A stretch of DNA of 64,000 bases, taken from NCBI GenBank assembly GCA_900766135.1, contig CAAFUF010000043.1, positions 151,603-215,602 of the forward strand. Direction: 5' to 3'. This stretch comes from Paenibacillaceae bacterium (lineage in GTDB: Bacteria; Bacillota; Bacilli; Paenibacillales; Paenibacillaceae). Below, piece after piece: positions 25,773 through 34,364 of this stretch; position 1 is the stretch's first letter; each line of letters begins with the position of its first letter. Position numbers and translations under genes: made by a program. Below the pieces are notes generated by a model. The model saw nothing but the letters and a program-made list of their open reading frames with translations, was not told the DNA's origin and did not search any database.

Positions 25773-26444
25773 TTATCTCGTCAGATCGATATAAGCTACC
25801 CGGCCGACATGCTCCAGCGAGCCGATCGCCTCCAATAACTCCGGCGGGATGGGCGAGTCGGCTTCCACGACGGTCAGCGCCTCGGCGGTCCGCCCTTTCC
25901 GGTCGGTGATGATGTAGCCGATGTTGACGTACTCCCGGCTGAACAAGGCGGTAATCCCGGCCAACACCCCTTGCCGGTCGGCGTGGGCGATGACCAGGGT
26001 CGGCAGCTCGCCCGAGCTTTTCACCTCAAAACCGTCGATGCTGCGAATGACGATCGTTCCTCCGCCGATGGAAGCGCCCGTCACCTCCGTATGCCGGCCG
26101 TCTTGACCGGTTAGTTTTATTTTTACCGTATTCGGATGTGCTCCAGGCAGGACTCCCGTAGAAAACCCGATTTTTATCCCCTGCTCCTCGGCATCCTGCA
26201 ACGAATGACGGATTCGCTCGTCATCCGTGCGATAATCGAGGATGCCGCCAACCACGGCCAAATCGGTACCGTGTCCGCTGTACGTTTCGGCAAAAGAACC
26301 ATAGAAGCAAATTGCCGCTTCCGTCGGCGCGCTCCCAAGCAGTTGACGGGCAAACCGTCCGATCCGCACCGCACCGGCCGTATGCGAGCTGGAAGGCCCG
26401 ATCATCGCGGGACCGATAATAGAGAACACATTTTTGAATCGCAT
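25773..26444 (-). CDS. sdaAB: L-serine dehydratase, beta subunit with ACT domain
   Basis: The 223-residue protein has the SdaAB N-terminus (FSIIGPAMIGPSSSHTAGAVRIGR) and a C-terminal ACT domain (about 150-220; PTLVIAHADRQGVLAGITALFSREYVNIGYI) that may bind serine. It partners SdaAA. AAGGGAGAG precedes the ATG at 26444. It is the first gene of the operon, about 300 bp downstream of the riboswitch terminator, with a palindrome array in between. Confidence 0.95.
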   Translation of the reverse strand: MRFKNVFSIIGPAMIGPSSSHTAGAVRIGRFARQLLGSAPTEAAICFYGSFAETYSGHGTDLAVVGGILDYRTDDERIRHSLQDAEEQGIKIGFSTGVLPGAHPNTVKIKLTGQDGRHTEVTGASIGGGTIVIRSIDGFEVKSSGELPTLVIAHADRQGVLAGITALFSREYVNIGYIITDRKGRTAEALTVVEADSPIPPELLEAIGSLEHVGRVAYIDLTR

Positions 26445-26494
26445 GGATTAATCTCTCCCTTGGCATAAATCCAACACATGAATAGTCCGCTTCA

Positions 26495-26673
26495 ATTGTT
26501 GCATTTCATACAATAATTGAGGTGTTAACCACTTAAAAACCGCAGATTATTGTATTTTTTGCAGCAAATTCCGGTTAACCAGAAACTGCGCTCTCTTTAT
26601 TGTTGTAATTTTTACAACAATCCGGCGCGCAAATCCTGAAACCGTCTGTGATAGTTGTACCCAATACAACTTC
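26495..26673. repeat. Four interrupted palindromes at about 52-bp pitch in the sdaAB leader
   Basis: Copies start at 26495, 26546, 26599 and 26651 (steps 51, 53, 52). Each is 23 bp: a 9-bp arm, 5 bp, and a 9-bp arm. The best is ATTGTTGTA-(5)-TACAACAAT at 26599. Copies 1 and 4 keep most pairs; copy 2 is poor (ATTATTGTA / TGCAGCAAA). The spacers of 28-30 bp differ, though the first two share a GTTAACC core. The motif is the same family as the array at 48254-48432. Confidence 0.75.
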
Positions 26674-26742
26674 GCCCCCTCGCAAACTTTGTACAAAAAC
26701 TCTTGCGGGACGCCTGACTAGGCTTCCCCTCCCATACCTCCG

Positions 26743-26788
26743 CAAAAAAGGACAGGGCAAAAAGGCTGCTGCCTTTTGCTCTGTCCCC
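26743..26788 (-). terminator. Expression-platform terminator of the glycine riboswitch
   Basis: On the minus strand GGACAGAGCAAAAGGC pairs with GCCTTTTTGCCCTGTCC around a 4-base loop and runs into TTTTTT. It follows the second aptamer directly, so it is the probable switch point before sdaAB. Confidence 0.88.
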
Positions 26789-27000
26789 GTTACCTGAAAG
26801 TTTAATGTTCCCGGTTGACCTTTAATCCGGGATCCATGTACCTCTTGGGTGGCTGATCGCTCTCTCCAGAGTGGCGTCCGATCATGGTCCTTGTACCTGA
26901 GAGATTCGGCTGCCGGGTTGCAGGACCGGCCCTTTGCTCCTTCGGTGCCGCGATTTGGCTTGCCCTTTCGGTTCGCCCTGCGGACTCTCCCATCATCCTC
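26783..27000 (-). ncRNA. Tandem glycine riboswitch upstream of sdaAB
   Basis: The minus strand shows the glycine aptamer landmarks: GGGAGAGTCC at the 5' end, CACCGAAGGAGCAA, AATCTCTCAGGTACAAGGACC and GGACGCCACTCTGGAGAG, completing the first aptamer. A second, shorter one follows (CACCCAAGAGGTACATGGATC through CTTTCAGGTAACGGGGACAGAG). It is preceded by a consensus promoter and followed by a terminator. In most Firmicutes this element turns on gcvT-type glycine cleavage genes; here the next gene is sdaAB, which would drain glycine-derived serine to pyruvate. Confidence 0.93.
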
Positions 27001-27022
27001 ATTCGCCTGTATGAATTGTATT

Positions 27023-27051
27023 AATGTAAAACGAAGTTTACAAGATGTCAA
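27023..27051 (-). promoter_or_regulatory. Promoter of the glycine-riboswitch/sdaAB transcript
   Basis: On the minus strand a perfect TTGACA (27046-27051) is followed after 17 bp by TACATT (27023-27028). Transcription would begin about 20 bp before the aptamer. Confidence 0.75.
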
Positions 27052-27404
27052 GATAGCTCACATAAGATTACGTGTTTCGTCAATCTATTCTAGTCCTATT
27101 TTCCTATTTTTATGTGAAAATATGGTTATTTTTCATATAGAACCACTTGTATCCTTAATTTTACAGATATATACTATCCCCAACAACTCCAGATTTTACC
27201 TTTTTTAAGATTTAAGCAAGGTCTGGCTTCTTAGAAGTTACCTCGACAGATGTCTTTCTTATGAATTGTTGAAAACAAGGTGCACTCCACGTCAACTTTC
27301 CTTCACATCAGGACGACTTACTCGGCCGTTACGCCTCTCCCTCCACATCCGGCTTAACTTCTCATCCATCATGGCTTACCCGCATTTGCATCAACCACTT
27401 TGAT

Positions 27405-27423
27405 TAAGGAGGTGATGAACTAA
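27405..27423 (+). promoter_or_regulatory. Very strong Shine-Dalgarno sequence without a real gene, far upstream of the protease
   Basis: TAAGGAGGTGAT matches the complement of the 16S rRNA 3' end over about 12 bases, yet it is followed only by ATG-AAC-TAA. It lies about 125 bp before the protease start. Such a site in a 5' leader can bind ribosomes and protect the mRNA, as the STAB-SD of Bacillus thuringiensis cry3A does. The role is inference. The rest of 27060-27548 shows no gene. Confidence 0.45.
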
Positions 27424-27548
27424 GGGACGTTTGCTCTTGCTCGATTCGTTTCCAGGCATAACGTGTCCGGACCCTGCTGAACGTTGCTCCGGGCGGCCGC
27501 CAAAGGATGTATGCTGGACCTTATAACCTCATAAAGGGAGTGAAGAAG

Positions 27549-30500
27549 TTGATAAGTCTCAAGAGATTTCGCAAATCTTTCTCGCTTGGCATGTCGATCC
27601 TTCTAGCGTTGACCCTCGTTCCCGTAGCCTCTGCCGACAGCAGTGGAGTTTCGGGAAAAAGCAGCCTGAAGTCGACCGCGACCCACGTGGCTGAAGCCAA
27701 AATCGACGCCAAATTGCAGACTCAGTTTAAGCAGGACGACTTCGTCACCTACCTAGTCAAACTCAAAGAACAAACCGATACGGCCTCGGTCGCCAAGCTG
27801 GCTCTCCAGAAAGCCGCGCTGGAGAAAGCAACACCTTCCGCCGCGAAACTTTCCGCCCGGAACTCCGTCGTCAGCGCGCTGCGCGAGACCGCCTCCCGCA
27901 CCCAATTCGCGCTGGAAGATTACCTGCAGAAAGCCCGGCAATCCGGAGACGTGAAAGACTACAAAAGCTACTTTATCGTAAATGCCATGGCGGTGACAAG
28001 TACAAAAGAGGTACTGGAGCAAATCGCCCTTTTTCCTGAAGTGGAAAAGATCCTTCCGAATGAAGAACGACATCTGCAAAAGGTTGAAATCCATAAAGAA
28101 CCGGCAACGCTGCCTGTCGTAGAGACGCCTTCCGCTAAACCGGCTGACGGAAAAACGTCGCCGTTGGACGGTGCAAGCAAAGATCCCTCGATCGTCTCGC
28201 CTAGCAGCGTCGAATGGAACATCGCCCAAGTCAATGCCCCCGAGGTTTGGAACATGGGCATCGACGGGACCGGCATCGTCGTCGCCAACCTCGATACCGG
28301 TGTCGAGTTGAACCACCCGGCCTTGAGAGGCAAATGGCGCGGATTCGATGCCTCGGGCAATATCGTCGATCCCGAGCTCAGCTGGTACGATCCGCATAGC
28401 CATGCTTCGCTGCCGACGGATGGCCACGGCCACGGTACGCACACCATGGGAACGATGGTCGGCTCGGAGCCGGACGGCTCGAATCAGATCGGGGTCGCGC
28501 CCGGGGCCAAATGGATTGCGGTGCGCATTTTTAACCCCTCCACCACGGACGCGATCATCCTGGATGGCGGCCAGTGGCTGCTCGCCCCTGTGGATTCCGA
28601 AGGAAACCTCCATCCGGAGCTGGCTCCCGATGTCGTCAACAACTCCTGGGGCGGCGGACCCGGCATCGACGAATGGTTCCGCCCGATCGTGCAGGCTTGG
28701 AGAAGTGCGCAGATCTTCCCCGAATTTTCGGCGGGCAACGTTGATGAATTCAATCCCGGAGGTCCCGGTTCCGTAGCCGCGCCGGCCAACTATCCCGAGG
28801 CGTTCGCCACCGGGGCCACGGACATCAACGGGAATTTGGCCGACTTCTCTTTACGGGGCCCTTCGCCTTACGATGAAATAAAACCCGAGGTTTCCGCACC
28901 GGGCGTAAACATCCGCTCCTCCGTTCCCGGCGGAGTCTATGAAGGGGGCTGGGACGGCACCTCGATGGCGGGTCCGCATACGACGGCGATCGCCGCCCTG
29001 CTGCTGCAGGCGAACCATTCCCTTACGGTAGACCAGCTGGAGGACATCCTGACCAGTACGGCCACGCCTCGGACAGACAGCGAATATCCCACGACTCCCA
29101 ACAATGGGTACGGGAGCGGGATCGTGAATGCGCTGGACGCCGTCGGCTCCGTCCTGCAAGGGGTAGGCACCGTCTCCGGGCGCGTAGTCACCGCCGGTGA
29201 GGACCTGGACGAGCCGGTCCTGGAACATACACCGCCAACTTTAGTATATGAAGGCTTCGACGTAACGCTCTCCGCACGCGTCAGCGACGATGTCGCCGTC
29301 ACATCGGTCGAATTTTATGCCAAAGAAGCAGGAACCAGCCATTATTTATACCTTCCGGCCAAACGGGTTTCCGGGAACGAGAAGGACGGTATCTATGAAG
29401 CAACCGTACCCGCCTTCCTGATCGGGACGGCCGGACTTGAATATTACATTCGGGTGAATGACTACGGCAACAACGGGTTTGACAGCAAGCCGTATGCCGT
29501 CACGGTGTCGGCCGGTATCGAGCCCGGTTATCTCCAGGATTTCGAGACGGAGACCACCGGGTTCCAGTCGGGCGGTACCGGGAACACCTGGGCCTGGGGA
29601 ACGCCGGTTAGCGGACCGGGCCGCGCCTATTCCGGCGACAAGGTGTACGCCAGCAACTTGACCGGAAGCTATGCCTCCGGTGCCGATTCGTATCTGCTGA
29701 CGCCGCCGATCGATTTGACGGATAGTCCGCGAGGGGCGCTGCTTTCTTTTAAACATTGGTATGACCTGGAGGCTGGCCGCGATTTCGGCACGGTGTACAT
29801 CGCTTCCTTGGACACCGATTACGCCTTCGTGCCGCTGGCGGAATTCACCGGCACGAGCGGTGGCTGGAAAACGCAATACCTGGACCTGCGCGAATATGCC
29901 GGCGAGCAGATTTACCTGCAGTTCGGACTGAGCAGCGACGGCTCCGTGCAGAAGGCCGGCTGGTACCTGGATGACCTTTCCTTGCAAGCGCCTGACGCCA
30001 CCGCACCTGCGGCACCTGCCGGTCTAACCGGTTCCGTCAACTTTGCCGGAAGTGCCGAATTGTCTTGGTCCCCTCCCGCCGATGAGGACGTGAAGTTGTA
30101 TACCGTGTACCGTTCGACCACGCCGGGATCCGGTTATGCGGCGATCGGAACCACCGCGCAGACGGTATTCACCGATACGGCAACCGAAACGGATCAGACC
30201 TATTATTACGCGGTCACCGCTACGGATTACAGCGACAACGAAAGCGCCAAGTCCAACGAGCTGGAGCTGAGCGTCGTGCGTCCGGCAACGATATTCAGCG
30301 ACAACTTCGACGGCAGCAGCGATAACGGCTGGACGCACAGCGGCACGCGGGACGAATGGGAACGCGGGACTCCTGCCGGGCCCGGACCGGCAACCGCTGT
30401 CTCGGCGCCGAACGTTTGGGGGACCGACCTCGACAACAACTATGAGAATGGAGCGAACGCTTCCCTCGTCTCCCCGACGATCGATTTGAGCGCCGTCGAT

Positions 30501-32996
30501 CATGCCGCGCTGCTGTTTGACCAGTGGTTCGAAATCGAAACCAATTACGATAACGGTTACGTGGAGATCAGCTCTGACGGCGGGAATACGTGGAACGAGC
30601 TGGGCAAATTCTCGCACAGCACCAGCGGCAAGCAGTGGAGCCCGGTTTATTACAATCTCGATGCTTACGCCGGAGAACAAATCAAGGTACGGTTCCGATT
30701 AACGACGGACGGCAGCGTCGTGAAATCCGGCTGGTACGTCGACAACGTTCAGGTGTTAAGCGCGAATACGCCGGAATCCCTAGTAACGAAGAACGTGCTT
30801 GGCGATGCAGGCACGAAAGCGGACAAGGCGGTGAAATCCGGACCTGCCTATAAGCTGACCCGCACGAGCAAGACCGACTACGAACAGCTCGTGAAGTCAG
30901 CGAAGCCTGCCGGAGACATCGGCATTAGCAGCTTGCCGGCCAGCGCAACCGTAACGGTGCTGGAAACCGGGCGCTCGGTGAAAACCGATCCCGCCACCGG
31001 ACGGTACAGCTTGAATCACGTCGCCGGGGACTACACGCTGAAAGCGGAAGCCTATGGCTATTATCCGCAAACGGCAAATGTCACCATTGCCGATCAGACA
31101 AACGCCAAGGCGAACTTCAACCTCCAGCCGATTCCGAAAGGAGTCCTCGGCGGAACGATTACCGACGAACGCACCGGAGAGCCGATTCAAGGCGCTACGG
31201 TCATGGTGCTTGAGGATGCGGCCATCGCGCCTCAATCGACCGGAGCCGACGGCAACTTCTCGTTTGAGGTGCTGGAAGGCACCTATACGTTGTCGGTCAG
31301 AGCGGCCGATTATTACGGGAATACGCTAACCGTTACGGTACCGCCGAACGGAACGGCCGACGGCTCGTTAGCCCTCAAGCCTTTCGTGGGCTTGCCGGGC
31401 GAAATCGCCTACGATGACGGCACGGCGGAGAATGCCTGGGCCTTCAACGCGGCAAACAACGCATGGGCCGTTCGCATGACGCCGGATGCCGGCGCGGTGC
31501 AAGTCACCGGTGCGTCGATCCGATTCTGGAACACCGAATGGCCCGTTCCAGGCGGAACCGCCTTCCAATATGCCGTTTACGATGCATCGGGACCGGACGG
31601 GGCACCGGGGCGGCAATTGGCCGGTCCGTTTGACGGCACCGCGCTGCGCAACGACCAATGGACCGTGCTGGAGCTGCCGGAACCGGTCACCGTCGAAGGC
31701 GACTTCTATATCGTCTACATTCAAACGTTGGCCGGAACGAGCGCTCCCGGGGTGGCCACCGACGAAACCGGACCAAACGCCCACCGCAGCTGGAATCGGA
31801 TCAGCGGAACGTGGGGCTTGACGGACGAAGAGGAAGGCAACTACATGATTCGCGCGATCGTGCGTTATCCGGTGAACGCGCCGGTCATTACGGCTCCGGC
31901 GGATGGTTCTTATACAAACCAATCGACCTTCACCGTGACCGGAACCTCGCCTGCCCATGACGCCAACGTTAAGGTGTACAACGGCACCGAGCTGGCGGGC
32001 GAAACTACGGTCGAAAACGGTCGGTTCAGCCTGCCGATCGAGCTTCGCGATGGAGCCAACGCCTTGTCCGCCGAAGTGATCGTGAACGGGAAAACAACGG
32101 ACCGTTCGCAGCCGGTCACCGTGACGCTGGACACCGCCGCTCCGGAACTGGATGTCGTTTCGCCGGTGGATGGCTTCCGCACGAATTCGGAAGTGCTGAA
32201 TGTGACGGGCTCGGCGCTCGATGAGTTCCTGAGCAAGCTGACCGTGAACGGACAAGAGGTTCCGCTGGAAGACGGCGGCGCATTTGCGTACCGCATGCTG
32301 ATCAACGCCGGCGAGAATCTGGTCACCGTGACTGCGTCGGACCTGGCCGGGAACGAAACGACGGTCACCCGAACCGTCTACGTGGACACCGAACTGCCGG
32401 AGATCGCTAATCTGTCGCCGGCAGAGGATATCCATTTGACGGCAGGAGAAGCGCTGACGGTATCCTTTGACAGCGTTCCGGGACTTGCGGCTTCGTTCCG
32501 CATCGAATTGCCGTTGTCGTTATCCGGCGGTGCGGGCAGCGGCATTCCGCTCACGGAAACGACGCCGGGACATTATGAGGGAACGTATGCGACGCCCGCA
32601 TCGCTTGTCCTGGAAGGCGGCCTGATCGTGGTGACGGTTCGGGACGCGGCAGGGAACAACGGCGACTTCCAGGCACCGGGCCGCTTATTCGTTAGCGCAC
32701 CGGGCGAGGATCCCGGGGAGGATCCTGGGAACACGCCGAACGTCCCGCCGGTTGCCGTGATCGATGCCGTAGAGCGTGCGGCCAAGAATAAGCAAATCGA
32801 CTTTGACGGATCAGCCTCCTCGGATGCCGACGGCCGCATCGTCCGTTATAGCTGGTCGTTCAGCGACGGCGGCACGGAGCTCGGCCCCAAAGTCAATCAC
32901 CGCTTCTCCGCCACAGGGGGTTACACCGTCACCTTGACGGTGACCGATGACGACGGCGCCGTAAACTCGGTGGTGCATAAAATCGTGATCCGTTAA
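27549..32996 (+). CDS. Very large secreted subtilisin-type protease, bacillopeptidase F-like
   Basis: The 1815-residue product starts with a signal peptide (SFSLGMSILLALTLVPVASA) and an I9-type propeptide (about 45-165). The S8 catalytic domain (about 210-540) has Asp249 (ANLDTGVELNHP), His295 (GHGHGTHTMGT) and Ser472 (GTSMAGPHTTAIAALL). After it come an Ig-like region, two related beta-sandwich domains (DFETETTGFQSGGTGNTW... and DNFDGSSDNGWTHSGTRDEW...), a fibronectin-type III domain (about 835-920), two carboxypeptidase-regulatory-like domains (about 1120-1290), Ig-like repeats (about 1455-1640) and a C-terminal PKD domain (about 1735-1815). It should degrade extracellular protein. TTG 27549 follows GGGAG by 8 bp. 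No SLH or sortase signal is present, so it is probably released. Confidence 0.93.
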   Translation: MISLKRFRKSFSLGMSILLALTLVPVASADSSGVSGKSSLKSTATHVAEAKIDAKLQTQFKQDDFVTYLVKLKEQTDTASVAKLALQKAALEKATPSAAKLSARNSVVSALRETASRTQFALEDYLQKARQSGDVKDYKSYFIVNAMAVTSTKEVLEQIALFPEVEKILPNEERHLQKVEIHKEPATLPVVETPSAKPADGKTSPLDGASKDPSIVSPSSVEWNIAQVNAPEVWNMGIDGTGIVVANLDTGVELNHPALRGKWRGFDASGNIVDPELSWYDPHSHASLPTDGHGHGTHTMGTMVGSEPDGSNQIGVAPGAKWIAVRIFNPSTTDAIILDGGQWLLAPVDSEGNLHPELAPDVVNNSWGGGPGIDEWFRPIVQAWRSAQIFPEFSAGNVDEFNPGGPGSVAAPANYPEAFATGATDINGNLADFSLRGPSPYDEIKPEVSAPGVNIRSSVPGGVYEGGWDGTSMAGPHTTAIAALLLQANHSLTVDQLEDILTSTATPRTDSEYPTTPNNGYGSGIVNALDAVGSVLQGVGTVSGRVVTAGEDLDEPVLEHTPPTLVYEGFDVTLSARVSDDVAVTSVEFYAKEAGTSHYLYLPAKRVSGNEKDGIYEATVPAFLIGTAGLEYYIRVNDYGNNGFDSKPYAVTVSAGIEPGYLQDFETETTGFQSGGTGNTWAWGTPVSGPGRAYSGDKVYASNLTGSYASGADSYLLTPPIDLTDSPRGALLSFKHWYDLEAGRDFGTVYIASLDTDYAFVPLAEFTGTSGGWKTQYLDLREYAGEQIYLQFGLSSDGSVQKAGWYLDDLSLQAPDATAPAAPAGLTGSVNFAGSAELSWSPPADEDVKLYTVYRSTTPGSGYAAIGTTAQTVFTDTATETDQTYYYAVTATDYSDNESAKSNELELSVVRPATIFSDNFDGSSDNGWTHSGTRDEWERGTPAGPGPATAVSAPNVWGTDLDNNYENGANASLVSPTIDLSAVDHAALLFDQWFEIETNYDNGYVEISSDGGNTWNELGKFSHSTSGKQWSPVYYNLDAYAGEQIKVRFRLTTDGSVVKSGWYVDNVQVLSANTPESLVTKNVLGDAGTKADKAVKSGPAYKLTRTSKTDYEQLVKSAKPAGDIGISSLPASATVTVLETGRSVKTDPATGRYSLNHVAGDYTLKAEAYGYYPQTANVTIADQTNAKANFNLQPIPKGVLGGTITDERTGEPIQGATVMVLEDAAIAPQSTGADGNFSFEVLEGTYTLSVRAADYYGNTLTVTVPPNGTADGSLALKPFVGLPGEIAYDDGTAENAWAFNAANNAWAVRMTPDAGAVQVTGASIRFWNTEWPVPGGTAFQYAVYDASGPDGAPGRQLAGPFDGTALRNDQWTVLELPEPVTVEGDFYIVYIQTLAGTSAPGVATDETGPNAHRSWNRISGTWGLTDEEEGNYMIRAIVRYPVNAPVITAPADGSYTNQSTFTVTGTSPAHDANVKVYNGTELAGETTVENGRFSLPIELRDGANALSAEVIVNGKTTDRSQPVTVTLDTAAPELDVVSPVDGFRTNSEVLNVTGSALDEFLSKLTVNGQEVPLEDGGAFAYRMLINAGENLVTVTASDLAGNETTVTRTVYVDTELPEIANLSPAEDIHLTAGEALTVSFDSVPGLAASFRIELPLSLSGGAGSGIPLTETTPGHYEGTYATPASLVLEGGLIVVTVRDAAGNNGDFQAPGRLFVSAPGEDPGEDPGNTPNVPPVAVIDAVERAAKNKQIDFDGSASSDADGRIVRYSWSFSDGGTELGPKVNHRFSATGGYTVTLTVTDDDGAVNSVVHKIVIR

Positions 32997-33017
32997 TCCT
33001 CGGACGCGATCCTAAAG

Positions 33018-33060
33018 CAAACCGGCCCCAAGCGGTTGATGCCGCTTGGGGCCGGTTTTT
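33018..33060. terminator. Terminator after the large protease
   Basis: AAACCGGCCCCAAGCGG and CCGCTTGGGGCCGGTTTTT form a 17-bp perfect stem around a 6-base loop. It also ends the convergent small gene at 33072. Confidence 0.93.
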
Positions 33061-33071
33061 CGAGGTGGTTT

Positions 33072-33281
33072 TTAGCGTAAGGTCCATTCTCTCTCGCTGT
33101 CGATTTGGATACGCCCTTCCGAAAGACTCTTCAAAAAGCGGCTTCTCACGCTTCGCATCAACAGCTCCATTTCGGCCTCCGAACGCGAAGGCTTTAAAGA
33201 AACCGAAGTCTGGATGATCTGTTTCTGCCTCTTCCGGCTAGCCGGGCGAATCATCTCCGAAATATCCACCTGCCGCACCAT
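33072..33281 (-). CDS. Small protein of unknown function (69 residues)
   Basis: The ATG at 33281 is preceded by GAGGAGGGATGG, a strong ribosome-binding site, and the gene ends before a strong terminator, so it is probably real. The product is very basic and helical (MIRPASRKRQKQIIQTSVSLKP, MRSVRSRFLKSLSEGR), with no signal peptide or membrane segment and no cysteine. I do not recognise the family. It lies between the convergent protease and the ABC-2 exporter. Confidence 0.6.
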   Translation of the reverse strand: MVRQVDISEMIRPASRKRQKQIIQTSVSLKPSRSEAEMELLMRSVRSRFLKSLSEGRIQIDSEREWTLR

Positions 33282-33364
33282 CCATCCCTCCTCGTTCGCC
33301 GATTCGTCTAATAAGTTACCTATAAAATAGCTTAATGATCATCAAAAAACAACCACGCCTTTCA

Positions 33365-34348
33365 TTAGGAAGCCGAAAAGCTGCGAATGACCTCTTCAAA
33401 AGCCGGCTCGGCCATGTCGAGGTCATCGATGTCGCCCCAACCGCCCAGCAGCCGGATGATCTCCATCGTGCCGATCTCATGACGGTTCGCTTCGACGACC
33501 ACCGTGTCTTCCCCGGTATCCGTCACCCGAAACGGCAGTCTCCCCGCCTCCGCTTCCTCCGGTACCCGAAAAGGGCCGCGGAACTTGACGCGAATCACCG
33601 TCGGCAAACCGATCTGTTCCCGCAGTGCCGGAATCGTGCCGTCGTAGGTCATCCTGCCTTGATCGATGACCATCACGCGGTTGCAGAGTTGCTCGATGTC
33701 GTCCATGTCGTGGGTCGTCAGCAAGATGGTTTTGCCGAAATCCCGGTTCAGCTTCTGCAAAAACTGCCGGATATTCCGCTTGGCATGCACGTCCAGGCCG
33801 ATCGTCGGCTCGTCGAGGAACAGCAGGTCCGGGTCGTGCAGCATCGCCGCCGCGATGTCGGCCCGCATCCGTTGACCCAGCGACAGCTTGCGGACCGGGG
33901 TCAACCAGAACTCGCGCAGATCCAGCAGCTCGGCGAATTGATCCAAGCGCTGTGCTTTCTCCGCTCCGCTGACGCCGTACATCTCCGCCAGAATATCGTA
34001 GGAATCCTTCACCGGCAAATCCCACCACAGCTGACTGCGCTGTCCGAATACCACGCCAAGCTGACGCACCGCCTGCCGCCGGTCCCGGTGCGGATTGATC
34101 CCGCCGACCCTCACCTCTCCGGAGGTCGGGTGCAAAATGCCCGTGAGCATTTTGATCGTCGTCGATTTGCCGGCCCCATTCGGCCCGATGTACCCGACGA
34201 ATTCCCCGCGCTCGACCTGGAAGCTGATGCCCCGCACCGCCTCCTTCAATCGGTATTCCCGCGAAAACAACGTGCGGAGTCCGGAAAATTTCCCTTCGCG
34301 TACAACGGGCGTTTTGAAATCCTTCGTTAAGTTTTGAACTTCTATCAT
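33365..34348 (-). CDS. ABC-2 exporter ATP-binding protein
   Basis: The 327-residue ATPase has Walker A (GPNGAGKST), the signature LSLGQRMR, Walker B (LLFLDEPTIGLDV) and H-loop (ILLTTHDMDD), with a C-terminal extension of about 80 residues. The subfamily (FKTPVVREGKFSGLRTLFSREYRLKEAVRGISF, FGQRSQLWWDLPV) is the one paired with two ABC-2 permeases. ATG 34348 follows GGGGAGGGGG. It is the last gene of the three-gene operon, 16 bp after the permease. The exported substrate is unknown. Confidence 0.9.
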   Translation of the reverse strand: MIEVQNLTKDFKTPVVREGKFSGLRTLFSREYRLKEAVRGISFQVERGEFVGYIGPNGAGKSTTIKMLTGILHPTSGEVRVGGINPHRDRRQAVRQLGVVFGQRSQLWWDLPVKDSYDILAEMYGVSGAEKAQRLDQFAELLDLREFWLTPVRKLSLGQRMRADIAAAMLHDPDLLFLDEPTIGLDVHAKRNIRQFLQKLNRDFGKTILLTTHDMDDIEQLCNRVMVIDQGRMTYDGTIPALREQIGLPTVIRVKFRGPFRVPEEAEAGRLPFRVTDTGEDTVVVEANRHEIGTMEIIRLLGGWGDIDDLDMAEPAFEEVIRSFSAS

Positions 34349-34364
34349 CTTCGTCCCCCTCCCC

